Source of the DNA: Desulfomonile sp963700305
Lineage (GTDB): Bacteria > Desulfobacterota > Desulfomonilia > Desulfomonilales > Desulfomonilaceae
Reading direction: 5' to 3'
DNA: 64,000 bases
Assembly: GCA_963700305.1 (NCBI GenBank)
Contig: CAVOXB010000022.1
Location: forward strand, 1 to 64,000
Both the position numbers and the translations under genes were made by a program. Shown one piece after another: positions 50,569 through 59,575 of this stretch. Below the pieces are notes generated by a model that searched no databases, was not told the origin of the DNA, and was given only the letters and a program-made list of their open reading frames with translations. The stretch's first letter is position 1; every line of letters begins with the position of its first letter.

Positions 50569-51507
50569 ATGCGTATCGCGGTGTTTGGCGTAGGTGGCGT
50601 GGGCGCCTACTTTGGCGGAAAACTCGCAAAAGCCGGCAACGAAGTCATTTTCATTGCTCGCGGTGAAAACTTGAAAGCTCTCAAGGAACGAGGACTTCGC
50701 GTTGACAGCTTGCATGGAGATTTTGTTGTAAGTCCTGTCCAAGCCGCTGAGAGTCCCGCTGAGGTTGGGAAGGTTGACGCAGTTATCCTGGGGGTAAAGG
50801 CATGGCAGGTGCCGCAGGTCGCGGAATCATTGCGTCCTCTGATGGGACCGGATTCATATGTGTTGCCGCTTCAGAACGGTGTAGAGGCTTCAGACCAGCT
50901 TTCCTCGGCCTTGGGAAGCAGTCATGTGCTCGGCGGCCTCTGCTACTTGGTGACCTTCATCGTGGGGCCCGGCCACATAAAGCACGCAGGGATGGTGCCC
51001 AGGATCATTTTCGGGGAACTTGACGGCAAACGCACCGAACGTGCAGACCTCTTATTGAGAGCATTTACTGACGCAGGCATTGGGGCCGAAATCGCGGCTG
51101 ACATTCATTCCGCAATATGGGAGAAGTTTATTTTTATAGCCTCACTCAGCGGTGTCGGGGCAGTTACAAGGGTGCCGGTGGGACTAGCTCGGACGGTCCC
51201 TGAAACTCGACGTTTGTACGAACTGTGCGTTCGTGAAATTGCAGCCGTAGCAGAGGCTGGAGGAATAAGACTCAAGCAAGATGCTGTCGCAGATACAATG
51301 CTCAAGATCCACAATTTGCCTCCCGAAGCCACTGCTTCCATGCAGAGAGACATAATGGCTGGACTTCCGTCCGAGCTTTCGGCTCAAAATGGGGCTGTGG
51401 TAAGACTAGGCGTGAAGCTGGGAGTTTCCACGCCGGTAAACGAATTCTTTTGTGCCAGTTTGCTGCCGCAAGAGCTACTGGCTCGTGGTGAGGTCTCCAT
51501 TACGTAA
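50569..51507 (+). CDS. Ketopantoate reductase family protein (2-dehydropantoate 2-reductase)
   Basis: ATG 50569 gives a 312-residue protein. MRIAVFGVGGVGAYFGGKLA is the NADP-binding Rossmann start. AVILGVKAWQVPQVAE, YVLPLQNGVEASDQL and HSAIWEKFIFIASLSGVGAV (catalytic lysine in WEK) are the family motifs, as is GLPSELSAQNGAVVRLGVKL near the end. It reduces 2-dehydropantoate to pantoate for coenzyme A synthesis; many paralogs act on other substrates. The longer frame from 50497 lacks a sensible start. Confidence 0.85.
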   Translation: MRIAVFGVGGVGAYFGGKLAKAGNEVIFIARGENLKALKERGLRVDSLHGDFVVSPVQAAESPAEVGKVDAVILGVKAWQVPQVAESLRPLMGPDSYVLPLQNGVEASDQLSSALGSSHVLGGLCYLVTFIVGPGHIKHAGMVPRIIFGELDGKRTERADLLLRAFTDAGIGAEIAADIHSAIWEKFIFIASLSGVGAVTRVPVGLARTVPETRRLYELCVREIAAVAEAGGIRLKQDAVADTMLKIHNLPPEATASMQRDIMAGLPSELSAQNGAVVRLGVKLGVSTPVNEFFCASLLPQELLARGEVSIT

Positions 51508-51592
51508 TGACTTGTAGGGTTCCTAGAAATTCCCCTTTTTGCTTTTATACGGATTGCCAAAATTGTTGCCACAGTTTATGGGAGTAGCACCC

Positions 51593-51651
51593 GTCACCCC
51601 GGACTTGATCCGGGGTCCAGATTCTGGATTCCTGCCATCGCAGGAATGACG
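51593..51651. repeat. GTCA-CCGGACTTGATCCGG-type intergenic repeat
   Basis: CACCCCGGACTTGATCCGGGG forms a hairpin, followed by GATTCCTGCCATCGCAGGAATGAC, a second hairpin (TTCCTG...CAGGAA). Related units with GTCGGGATGAC/GTCGTCATTCC occur near 44,045-44,080 and 54,503-54,592. It overlaps the upstream candidate start of the kinase gene, which speaks for the later start at 51730. Confidence 0.65.
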
Positions 51652-51729
51652 AAGGAAACGGACATCATCTTTGGCAGCCTCTATACAAACAGGGGTTGGA
51701 TAAATTGTAGTCCGCCTGGAGTGGCGTAT

Positions 51730-53214
51730 ATGCGTTGGGGTGTCTTGGCCAATTTGGCTGTGATTCTTGCAGTGAGCGGCATGCTTCTGTTCATCATTTT
51801 TTGTGCCTCTTTGGAGCGCGCCGCAGTGGACGCCAGGGCCCATCAAGCTGTGATGCTCACCGAGATCATTCAAAATCAGATACTCAGTGCGGACACGAGT
51901 GAGAGAATGTGGGAAGGGGTCAAGGAACTTTGCAGAACCCGCGCAGGGATAGGAATCGTTCTTTATGATTCAAAAGGCGACATGATGGGAGGGTGCGGCC
52001 TTGGAAAAGACCTGGAACGGCCAAATCTCTCACAGACTGGCCGCAAGGTGCGTGTAGAAAAATGGCCTACTGGGCTGATTCAAGGGATGTCAGTTATAGT
52101 CGATTCGACTGGAGAATTTCCGTACGGGGTTCGGGCGGTACGCGGACTTATGGAAATTCCACCGTCAGTGTTTGCTCCGGCATGGAAATTTTTCGCCGCG
52201 TATCTTTTCTTGACCCAAGGGGCCCTTTTTTTTCTCGGTTATCTGCTTTTCCACAGAACAATCATAGGTCCGATCAGAGAAGTCACTGGTCTTGCAGGAA
52301 AGGCCGCGGGAGTTGCGGACTTCCCGGACAGTGCTTATGCATCGGAATTCAAGGGGGACATTCAAAGAATTGCGACCAGTCTCAGAGCTATAATGGTGAA
52401 GATCCTGGATGATCGCGAGAAAATGGAAGCGCTGATCGCTCAACTTCAGGCGGCTAACAGAGATTTGGAAGTGGCACAACAAGGGATGATCCGCTCGGAA
52501 AAACTTGCCGGCCTGGGAAGGCTGTCTGCCGGGTTGGCGCATGAAATAGGCAATCCATTACAGATCATAATGGGATACGTAGAGCTTTTGCAGAGAAGCC
52601 CTGATCCGTCGTCCCGCGGCGAGATATTGGATCGAATGGATTCGGAGCTAAAGCGAATTCATGACATTTTGCAGCGACTCCTGGAATTTGCGCGTCCTAT
52701 ACGCAAAGTAATCGGGCACTGTGACATTAATGCTCTCGTGCAAGAATGTGGTTCTCTGCTCAAAGGAAGAAAAGGCTTCAGGAATCTGCAGTTTGAATAC
52801 GATCTTACTGCGGACTTACCTATAATCGAGACCGAGCCGGAAAAGATAAGACAAACGTTAGTGAACCTGATTTTCAACGCATCGGACGCAATACCGGAGG
52901 CCGGCGGCAAAATAGTGTTGCGCACCAGAAAAGCCGATGACATGCTGAAAATTCAGGTTGAAGACACAGGTTCAGGAATACCTGACGCTGACATGAAAAG
53001 AGTCTTCGATCCGTTCTTCACCACAAAGGACCCCGGAAAGGGTACTGGTCTGGGATTGGCTGTTTGCCTCGGTTTGATCGAATCCTTGGAAGGAACTATA
53101 AACATAGATTCGGTAGAAGGTGAAGGAACTATGGTTACTGTGGCGATTCCCTTGAGGGCTAAGAGACCAAGTGACTCCGATGCCGGCCGTGCCACCTGCC
53201 CCGCCGATTGTTAG
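51730..53214 (+). CDS. Membrane-bound sensor histidine kinase (NtrB-like)
   Basis: Start at ATG 51730 (MRWGVLANLAVILAVSGMLL, first membrane helix); the upstream frame runs into a repeat. A periplasmic domain of about 130 residues, a second helix (AAYLFLTQGALFFLGYLLF), a HAMP region and a coiled coil lead to the HisKA box GRLSAGLAHEIGNPLQIIMG (phospho-histidine in AHEIGNPL). The ATPase has NLIFNASDAIPEAGG (N box), VEDTGSGIPDADMKRVFDPF (G1/F) and DPGKGTGLGLAVCLGLI (G2). About 494 residues. No response regulator is adjacent; NtrC-type partners are usual for this class. Confidence 0.85.
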   Translation: MRWGVLANLAVILAVSGMLLFIIFCASLERAAVDARAHQAVMLTEIIQNQILSADTSERMWEGVKELCRTRAGIGIVLYDSKGDMMGGCGLGKDLERPNLSQTGRKVRVEKWPTGLIQGMSVIVDSTGEFPYGVRAVRGLMEIPPSVFAPAWKFFAAYLFLTQGALFFLGYLLFHRTIIGPIREVTGLAGKAAGVADFPDSAYASEFKGDIQRIATSLRAIMVKILDDREKMEALIAQLQAANRDLEVAQQGMIRSEKLAGLGRLSAGLAHEIGNPLQIIMGYVELLQRSPDPSSRGEILDRMDSELKRIHDILQRLLEFARPIRKVIGHCDINALVQECGSLLKGRKGFRNLQFEYDLTADLPIIETEPEKIRQTLVNLIFNASDAIPEAGGKIVLRTRKADDMLKIQVEDTGSGIPDADMKRVFDPFFTTKDPGKGTGLGLAVCLGLIESLEGTINIDSVEGEGTMVTVAIPLRAKRPSDSDAGRATCPADC

Positions 53215-53283
53215 AATTTGTCAGCATTTATACCTAAAATTCCGGGCAATCGCGTCAATCAAACCCTAGACCGCAACGTCGTC

Positions 53284-53751
53284 TCATGCTCGGGCTTCTA
53301 GTTGACGCGAACGAGCGGTACCCAACCTTGACAGGCTTAATTCTCCCCGATCAGTCAACAAAATGAATAAAGAAACCAGGAACAAGGCTCCGTCGCGGAT
53401 GAAATGGTAAATCCCGATTTTGCCCGAGGATCCGCTCGCGGAACTGAAACACCCGCAGTCAATGTCCAGACCGATTGAGTAGGCATATATTATCGCAGCG
53501 AAAAATACTCCCAACATTCCTGTGGTCAACAGAGCGGACGGTCTAGTCTGAATGCCTAAAATCAGGAATAGTCCGACTGCGACCTCCACCCACGGAAGAG
53601 TGAGCGCCACCAGATTACTCCAGGCTGGCGGGATTATCATATAATTCCTGACAGAGACAGCGAATTCCGCGGGATTTAGAATCTTGTGCACACTAGCGTA
53701 TATGAAAAGCGCGCCGATGAGTAACCTTGCGGCCAGAGTCAAATATTTCAA
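53284..53751 (-). CDS. DoxX/MauE-like membrane protein
   Basis: 155 residues with four membrane helices (LAARLLIGALFIYASVHKIL, LPWVEVAVGLFLILGI, ALLTTGMLGVFFAAIIYAYS, FIRDGALFLVSLFILL). The GLDIDCGCFSS motif with two cysteines is typical of the MauE/DoxX group, in which it is thought to take part in thiol redox reactions across the membrane. The substrate is unknown. Confidence 0.75.
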   Translation of the reverse strand: MKYLTLAARLLIGALFIYASVHKILNPAEFAVSVRNYMIIPPAWSNLVALTLPWVEVAVGLFLILGIQTRPSALLTTGMLGVFFAAIIYAYSIGLDIDCGCFSSASGSSGKIGIYHFIRDGALFLVSLFILLTDRGELSLSRLGTARSRQLEARA

Positions 53752-54084
53752 TTTTATTGCTCCGAAATCCTAACGGTCATTAACGGATTCACCATGACTT
53801 GAGTCGGAAAGGAACCGGTCCTTATCCCTTTTGATGCTCCAGAATTGTCTCTAAAAATTGATTGGATTGCAACCGTTCACCGATACGCTGTGACTTGAAT
53901 CTGAATGCCATCGAAAAGCAAAACGGATTTTTTTCAAAAAAAAAGCGCGTGCGTTGCTCCTCTCTTTTATGAATAAAAACATTTTGTTGGATTAAGTATA
54001 TCGATTCACCGAGGTTGTAGGCCTTTACCAGTGTGACGCGAATGACTAATTGTTTAGCATAAATTGCAGATGGAGGTGGTTGAC
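53752..54084. other. Gene-free AT-rich intergenic region
   Basis: About 330 bases between divergently oriented genes, with long A and T runs (TTTTTTTCAAAAAAAAAGCG). It must contain the promoters of both neighbours. I see no gene, palindrome or repeat family member. Confidence 0.4.
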
Positions 54085-54429
54085 ATGCCCGAACTCAACG
54101 AAGCGAATATCCCGTGCAATCCCTTTGCCGTGGTATCCGAAGACGACCCCAACTGCGGCTGCGGACTTCATCAAGTCCTTACCCATGAGGAAGAATCAAT
54201 TCTCGCGAAGATGCGAGAAATAAAAGAGCAGGTAAGACCGGTCGCCAACAAACTGAAAGAAGTGCATGCGCATATGGGCCGTTCCATGGAAACTGAGCCT
54301 TCTCCGGAATTCGCAGGAATTTACGCTCAGATCGAGGAACTGCGTCGAGAGTGGAAAGATTGGGAAAGAAAGCTCGAGGACGCGTATGAGAGAAAACTTA
54401 TAATGCTAGGACACAGGCCTCCCCGTTAG
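54085..54429 (+). CDS. Small cytoplasmic coiled-coil protein of unknown function
   Basis: ATG 54085 has GGAGGTGG before it; the frame extends 7 codons further upstream without a ribosome binding site. 114 residues. The N-terminal part has three cysteines (NIPCNPFAVVSEDDPNCGCG), and the rest is a charged helix (SILAKMREIKEQVRPVANKL, YAQIEELRREWKDWERKLED). The Cys pair plus helix could bind a metal. No family is recognised. Confidence 0.6.
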   Translation: MPELNEANIPCNPFAVVSEDDPNCGCGLHQVLTHEEESILAKMREIKEQVRPVANKLKEVHAHMGRSMETEPSPEFAGIYAQIEELRREWKDWERKLEDAYERKLIMLGHRPPR

Positions 54430-54502
54430 ATCACCAGTAGAATGTCTGGCGACGAGCGAGGTGCAATACTGTTGAATTAAGCTGTGAACCCACGAACGCA
54501 GA

Positions 54503-54592
54503 TTCCCTGTCGTCATTCCCTCGAAAGACGGGGCCCAGGTTATTAAATCTGGCGAAGAACGGGACTAGGCCAGACTTTCGTCGGGGTGACGA
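54503..54592. repeat. GTCGTCATTCC-type intergenic repeat
   Basis: GTCGTCATTCCCTCGAAAGA at the left and TTTCGTCGGGGTGACGAC at the right are imperfect reverse complements with GGCCCAGG/CTAGGCC inside, giving a long hairpin. It belongs to the same broad class as the unit at 51,593. Confidence 0.55.
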
Positions 54593-54722
54593 CCGATGAT
54601 AGTAGGATTCTCCTTTTAGTGACAGCATTGGGAGCCAGATGCGGCAAATTATCTACTAAATTTTATTTTGCTTTGACGGCTTTGCTTTTTCCCGTTTATC
54701 GGCAAAACGAGGAGATGAAGTA

Positions 54723-55630
54723 GTGGGTGTTTGGTTGGCTTGGGGGGTCGTTGTGGGTTCCGTGGAACGCATGGGCATGCTGCTTCTTATTATGCTGTCC
54801 CTCTCAATAATTACGGTATTTTCCGGTTTTGCGGGAGCGCAAGGTCTTCAACAATCCCCATACGGCACTGCCGATGTGCTAAGGAGTGAGGTAAGCCCAT
54901 ATAATTCCGTGGGAAGTTCGGGAAGCATGATGGGACCTCCCAACGAATCGGGTTCACTATATCTCGGCGACGGCATGCTTAGAGGCGTCCTGCCTTTGGT
55001 TCCCAATCTTCAGTTCGGTTACCTCTACGATTTCGGCAACAACAGAGTTAGGGGAGGTCGTTTCACAGCGGATTACTTGTTGCCGGTCGGTTTGATCCCT
55101 GATGCCACGATATTCGGGGAAGCTCACGCCGAATTCGAGAATTTCTGGAAGACCCTGACCTCCACGCCGCCTGAGAATGGCTTCAATAATAGGGTGGATA
55201 TGTCTTTCGGTGGCGGATACCGTAAGTTCCTGCGACGTGACACGCTTCTGGGCGTTAACGCCTTCTACGATACCTCTCGCTTGGGTAGCACCTGGTATTC
55301 ATCGTGGGTAGCGTCGGCTTTGAAATGGATGCGCTGGCGGCGGGCCGTGACGCTCTGGATCTGAATTTCAACTGGTACGGCAAACTCTTAAACGGCGCCG
55401 TTCTCCGGAATGCATTCAGGTATGGCCCGTCAAATTTTGATTTCCAGGTGGGATATTCTCACGAACTTTGAGATCGCGGGCCTGACTTACGTCTTAGCGC
55501 CACAGGGTACAAGTTTGACATTGGAAACAGTGTGTATGGTTGGAATGCCGGCGCTGAACTCAAATCACGCGTCTCCGCGTTCGGCAGCAATATGCTTCAC
55601 ATTGGGACTAATTTCATTTTGCTGGCATAG
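54723..55630 (+). pseudogene. Inverse autotransporter beta-barrel protein, broken
   Basis: GTG 54723 (AACGAGGAGATGAAG before it) or ATG 54771 (MGMLLLIMLSLSIITVFSGF, signal peptide). The barrel has VPNLQFGYLYDFGNNRVRGG, MSFGGGYRKFLRRDTLLGVN and AFYDTSR, the intimin/invasin-type strands. Near 55,305 a frameshift leads to VGFEMDALAAGRDALDLNFN and FDFQVGYSHEL. There an in-frame TGA (55,469-55,471) stands where the family has an aromatic residue, followed by DRGPDLRLSATGYKFDIGNS and the end at 55,630. No passenger domain follows. About 300 residues if repaired, so a barrel-only form. Confidence 0.6.
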
Positions 55631-55669
55631 TAATATCAATATGTTGCAGCTTGTACGGAAAAACATTTT

Positions 55670-56065
55670 GTGATAGGACAAAGGGGAGTTTTTGAGGAGA
55701 TTCCCGTGAGTCCTGAAGATGTTGGTTTTCAGATTACGGATGCGAGGTTTCTCCCTGTCGTTTCCGCCTACGCCTGCAGGATCGGTCTGGTGGAAGAGAT
55801 TGACCGCCTTGTTGACCGAGATATGGAAGTCAGTCCGGGCAGGGCGGCGCTTGCGATGATTCTGGATGCACTTTCGGGCCGAAGTCCTTTGTTCCGACTT
55901 CAAGAATTCTATGCCGACAAGGACAGAGAGCTGTTTCTTGTAGTGGACATCCCTCTGACCAAGCTGGCCGACTATACGCTCGGTCGAGTGCTTGAACGAC
56001 TGTCTGACGTGGGGACGAACAAGATTCTCGGCGCAGTTGCGCTCGGAGCCATGAAGAGTTTTTAG
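55670..56065 (+). pseudogene. IS1634-type transposase, N-terminal fragment (DUF4277)
   Basis: VSPEDVGFQITDARFLPVVS, AALAMILDALSGRSPLFRLQ and EFYADKDRELFL are the DUF4277 start of IS1634-like (IS4-group) transposases. ADYTLGRVLERLSDVGTNKI and LGAVALGAMKSF end at a stop at 56,065, well before the DDE catalytic domain. It is a dead remnant inserted just behind the broken autotransporter. Confidence 0.65.
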
Positions 56066-56176
56066 TCCAGTCGTAATTATACCGAGCTTTTTCCATCACG
56101 TGAAGGACCCAACTGAATCGATTATAGGGATTTTCAAACTTAGTGTCGGTAGTCGTACGCTGAAGACCTGAGGAGT

Positions 56177-56250
56177 GCCAGTGCGAGGGGGTAACCCGAA
56201 GCAATCTCCATTAGCTGAGATTGCTTCGTCGTGTTGCTCTTCGCAATGAC
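56177..56250. repeat. GTCATTGCGAGG-type repeat, degenerate copy
   Basis: GCCAGTGCGAGGGGGTAACC and CGAAGCAATCTCC at the left pair with GAGATTGCTTCG and CTCTTCGCAATGAC at the right. Same class as 47,593-47,668. It lies just after the MsrAB gene and may act as its transcript end. Confidence 0.65.
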
Positions 56251-56335
56251 AATTTTCCACTCGTTTCGCATGGCCAAACCGACATTGTTTTCGAGAATCC
56301 TATAACTGGGAAGCTTTGAATTCCACCAACGCTAA

Positions 56336-57428
56336 TCATTTCTCTAATGCAGAGGGCTTCGCTTCGAAAAGCCCTTTGTATTTGCCGTAGCCTTCCTTTT
56401 CCAAGTCATCTTTCGAGACAAAACGAAGGGATGCGGAATTCATGCAGGACCCTGAGGCCGGTAGGCTTTGGGCCGTCGTTGAATACATGCCCCAGGTGAG
56501 AATCGGCATGTCTGCTTCGAACTTCCGTACGTGTTGTGAAAAAGCTTCTGTCCTCTTTTTCCATTATGTTCTCTGGTTCAAGGGGCTTTGTGAAGCTCGG
56601 CCATCCAGTACCGGAATGGTACTTGTCCAGAGAGCTGAAGAGAGCCTCTCCCGAAACTACATCTACATAGATCCCTGATTTTTTGTTATCCCAATACTCA
56701 TTGCGGAACGCTGGTTCAGTGCCTTCCTCCTGAGTTACCTTGTATTGCAATGGGGTTAACTTCTTCTTCAGCTCGTCTTTGCTCGATTTCTTATATACTG
56801 ACGCGGTTTGCTTCATTTCCTTTTGTTCCTCGTCTCGCCCCCAAACCCTCTGCAAATACTGATCTCGACCTGAATTGAAGCGGTAGTATTTGTATCGGAT
56901 AGGGTTCTTTTTGTAATAATCCTGGTGGTATTCTTCTGCCTTATAAAACGCGGTCGCGTTGATGATCTCTGTAGCTATGGGCTTATCGTATCTTCCGGAC
57001 TTGCCGAGTTGTTCCTTCGATCGTTCTGCCAGGCTCTTTTGTTCATCATTTTGATAGAAAACTGCAGAGCGATATTCCTTTCCTCTATCAACGAATTGTC
57101 CTCCAGCGTCTGTGGGATCTATTTGCCTCCAGAACACATCCAGGAGTTGATTATACGATATGATTGAAGGCTCATAAGTAATCAGGATCGCTTCAATATG
57201 GCCCTTTTTTCCATAGTCTTCGTAAGTCGGATTCTCGCCTGCGCCGCCAATATAGCCGGATTCCACTTTGACCACGCCATTAAGTTTTTCGAATGGCGGT
57301 TCCATGCACCAGAAACATCCGCCAGCAAAGGTCGCTGTTTCGTATTTTGCCTGGGCGTTCGATACTGCCGCCATGAGCACAAAGATACATAAACTCAATA
57401 CGGAGATTGTTAGCAATAATTTCATCAT
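56336..57428 (-). CDS. msrAB: Exported MsrA-MsrB fusion, C-terminal frameshift
   Basis: ATG 57428 (MMKLLLTISVLSLCIFVLMA) gives a signal peptide ending near NAQA. MsrA: TFAGGCFWCMEPPFEKLNG, with the catalytic Cys, then GYIGGAGENPTYEDYG. MsrB: YKVTQEEGTEPAFRNEYWDN, SGIYVDVVSGEALFSSLDKY, SGTGWPSFTKPLE and GHVFNDGPKPTGLR. Here one base is lost; the next frame continues CMNSASLRFVSKDDLEKEG, which holds the MsrB catalytic Cys, and ends at 56336-56338. Without the shift being repaired or bypassed MsrB would be dead. It repairs both S- and R-methionine sulfoxide in exported proteins. It starts 2 to 32 bases after the upstream MsrA gene. Confidence 0.85.
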
Positions 57429-57460
57429 GTTATTGAACCTCATTTTCATTCGTTGCATTT

Positions 57461-58348
57461 CTAGAAGAACCCAAAAGCCTTTCTGCGGTTCTTCACTGTT
57501 TGCATCAGCTTATGAGCTGTTTCAGGAGACAATCCCAGGCTATCCAGTTCTTCTTGCAAGGATTCCTGAGTGCCGTAGCCGTCGAGATACCCGTTTACGC
57601 GGGCTGCTGCAGTTGAATTGACAAAATCTTCGTTAGAAGGATACATAGTTCGGAATTCCTTCACCATTGCCCCGTCCTGTTGAAGCCTGTGCTTCTGGTG
57701 ATATGCTTCTGCCACATAGAAGGCTGTTGCAGGAAGAATTTCGGTCATGATTTTGCTGTTTCTCCTGGCTTCCTCCGCGTCGCGGCTCTTTTCTGCTGAT
57801 ATTTTCTGGTCTTCATTGTGGTAGAAGACCGCCGCTTTATATTGTGTCGACCATGAGCGCTCCGCAGGGTTATGGCTTGCCCAAAAAACTTCCAGAAGCT
57901 TCTCGTAAGAGATCTGGCTTGGGTCATAATCAATTTGGATGGTCTCAGAGTGATCTCCAAGACTTTGATAAGTGGGATTTTTCCTTGTCCCGCCTGAATA
58001 ACCCACCCGCGTGCGAATTACGCCTTTGATGCTCCCGAACTGGGAGTCCGGCCCCCAGAATCAGCCCAAGGCAAACGTAGCGGTCGCTGTTTTTGCAGGC
58101 ATAGATATGTCAACAGGCGGCACTGCCTGATGTGTTACTGAGTTTTGCTTTGTGAGAGACATTTTTCCCCTCCTTGCGGTTGTTTCGGATGATTCCGGCC
58201 CTTTGCTCATAATGTTGACAGCGTAGAGCGCAGAAGCAATGGCAAGGCAAACAACCGCCAAAAGCTTGAAAGTTGAACGTCCGTTGAGGAAAGCTTGCTT
58301 CCAAGGGCTCTGACGGCCCGGAATAGATTGTGTTTCTTTATCATCCAT
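57461..58348 (-). CDS. msrA: Membrane-anchored MsrA selenoprotein (catalytic Sec encoded by TGA)
   Basis: The frame is continuous from ATG 58348 to the stop at 57461 except for one TGA at 58063-58061 (codon 96). It falls exactly in the MsrA active-site motif: FALG-TGA-FWGPDSQFGSI where other MsrA have GCFWGP. Downstream: VGYSGGTRKNPTYQSLGDHS, IDYDPSQISYEKLLEVFWAS and FYVAEAYHQKHRLQQ, all typical. The N-terminus has a membrane anchor (FKLLAVVCLAIASALYAVNI), so the enzyme faces the periplasm. With Sec at position 96 the product has 295 residues. MsrA with catalytic selenocysteine is known in other organisms. Candidate hairpins follow the TGA. Same strand as the kinase genes upstream and 2 bases from msrAB. 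Confidence 0.8.
58032..58063 (-). promoter_or_regulatory. Candidate bacterial SECIS element within the msrA message
   Basis: On the minus strand after the TGA comes CTCCC-AGTTC-GGGAG (58046-58032), a 5-base stem with a 5-base loop whose second base is G. The loop begins 19 bases after the TGA. A competing hairpin CTGGGGG-CCGGA-CTCCCAG (58058-58040) lies closer. Bacterial SECIS hairpins sit immediately downstream of UGA with a G early in the loop, which fits the first hairpin. By-eye folding only. Confidence 0.45.
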
Positions 58349-58494
58349 TTATGGCCTCTTTTTTTGTCGGAGAATCAATCCAATAGTGTTTTGATTCGGT
58401 TTTTGTTTCATGAACAGAAGATGTGCACGGATGATAAAGACTGAATAAAGGATTATTAAAGATTAGGTAAAGATCGCTACGGATGCGCGCAAGT

Positions 58495-59560
58495 TCAGGT
58501 TGGCAACGAAAACCATACGCGGGTTTCGCCACGTGAAATGTCGGCGCCTACGCTGCCATTGTGGGCTTCGATCAACTCTTTGACGATGGCCAGTCCAACG
58601 CCTGCTCCGCCGTGCTCGCGAGAACGCGATTTTTCACCGCGATAAAAACGCTCAAAGATGAAAGGAAGATCATTCTCGGATAATTCTCCGCCGGTATTGG
58701 CAAAAACGACCTTGATATGTCCACTTGCCCGTTCAATGGAAATTCTCACTTTTTCGCCGGGTTCCGTGTATTGGGCCGCATTCTGGATTAGATTGCGCAC
58801 AACTTGCGATAGCTTGTGAACGTCACCCTCGATCAATACATCCGCATTATGGAAAAGGGGTTCAACCTTTATGTGTTTGGCGTTCAGTTGAGGTCGAAAA
58901 GCTTCCAGCGCTTGTTTCTATCAAATCGGCGACATGGATTTCTGTTTGCTGCAAAGCCGTCCTGGCTGCGTCCGCTTTAGCCAAGAGGAGAATACTCTCT
59001 ACCAGATTAACCAACCGCAAAGTCTCCTCATGAAGTAGATCGAAATTTTCCTTGGACGGAGGCACTACGCCATCAAGCAAGGCTTCAAGATAGCCCTGAA
59101 TATTCGTAAGCGGCGTTCGGAGTTCATGAGCCACGTCAATCATCATGGTTTTTCGGAGATTCTCGATGGCTTGAAGGCTCTCGGCCATGCGATTGAATGC
59201 CGCAGCCAATTGCCCCACTTCATCCTGAGACCGAATAGGGACCGTGCTCGAATAGTTGCCCGACGCGATCTTCCGCGTGATACTTGTCATCTGGTTGAGC
59301 GGCTCCAAAACTCGTTTCATGAGAAAGAAACTGAGGATCACTGCAAGCGAGAAAGAGGCGAGACTGGCCCAGATAAGGTACCGATGAACCGACTGAACAA
59401 ACATTTCGTGGATTGAAACAGGCGAAATATTGTATTGCTTCATCAATGTGACAAAATAACGTGCAGCAAGGTAATCTACGGCCAGCCACACGATAATCAT
59501 GACAAACCCGATGATCACGATATTGATTCCAAGGAGCTTCCAAATGAGGCTTCTCTTCAT
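58495..59560 (-). CDS. Sensor histidine kinase of the Msr operon, one frameshift
   Basis: Two membrane helices (LLGINIVIIGFVMIIVWLAV and YLIWASLASFSLAVILSFFL) enclose a short periplasmic loop of about 35 residues. HAMP (LEPLNQMTSITRKIASGNYS) and HisKA (MMIDVAHELRTPLTNIQGYL) follow. Near 58,915 the frame shifts and the ATPase continues: LSQVVRNLIQNAAQYTEPGE (N box), FIFERFYRGEKSR and GGAGVGLAIVKELIEAHNGS (G2). Corrected length is about 355 residues. The response regulator gene is 15 bases upstream and msrA 146 bases downstream on the same strand. Confidence 0.85.
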
Positions 59561-59575
59561 GCTCCAGCCCTCGTT

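Noticed and set aside
55469..55471. In-frame TGA in the inverse autotransporter as a second selenocysteine codon
   Set aside because: The family has an aromatic residue there, not cysteine, and the gene carries a frameshift just upstream, so a plain stop or error is more likely.
44041..57000. CRISPR array suggested by several similar palindromic repeats
   Set aside because: Copies are single, unevenly spaced by kilobases, degenerate, and without adjacent cas genes.
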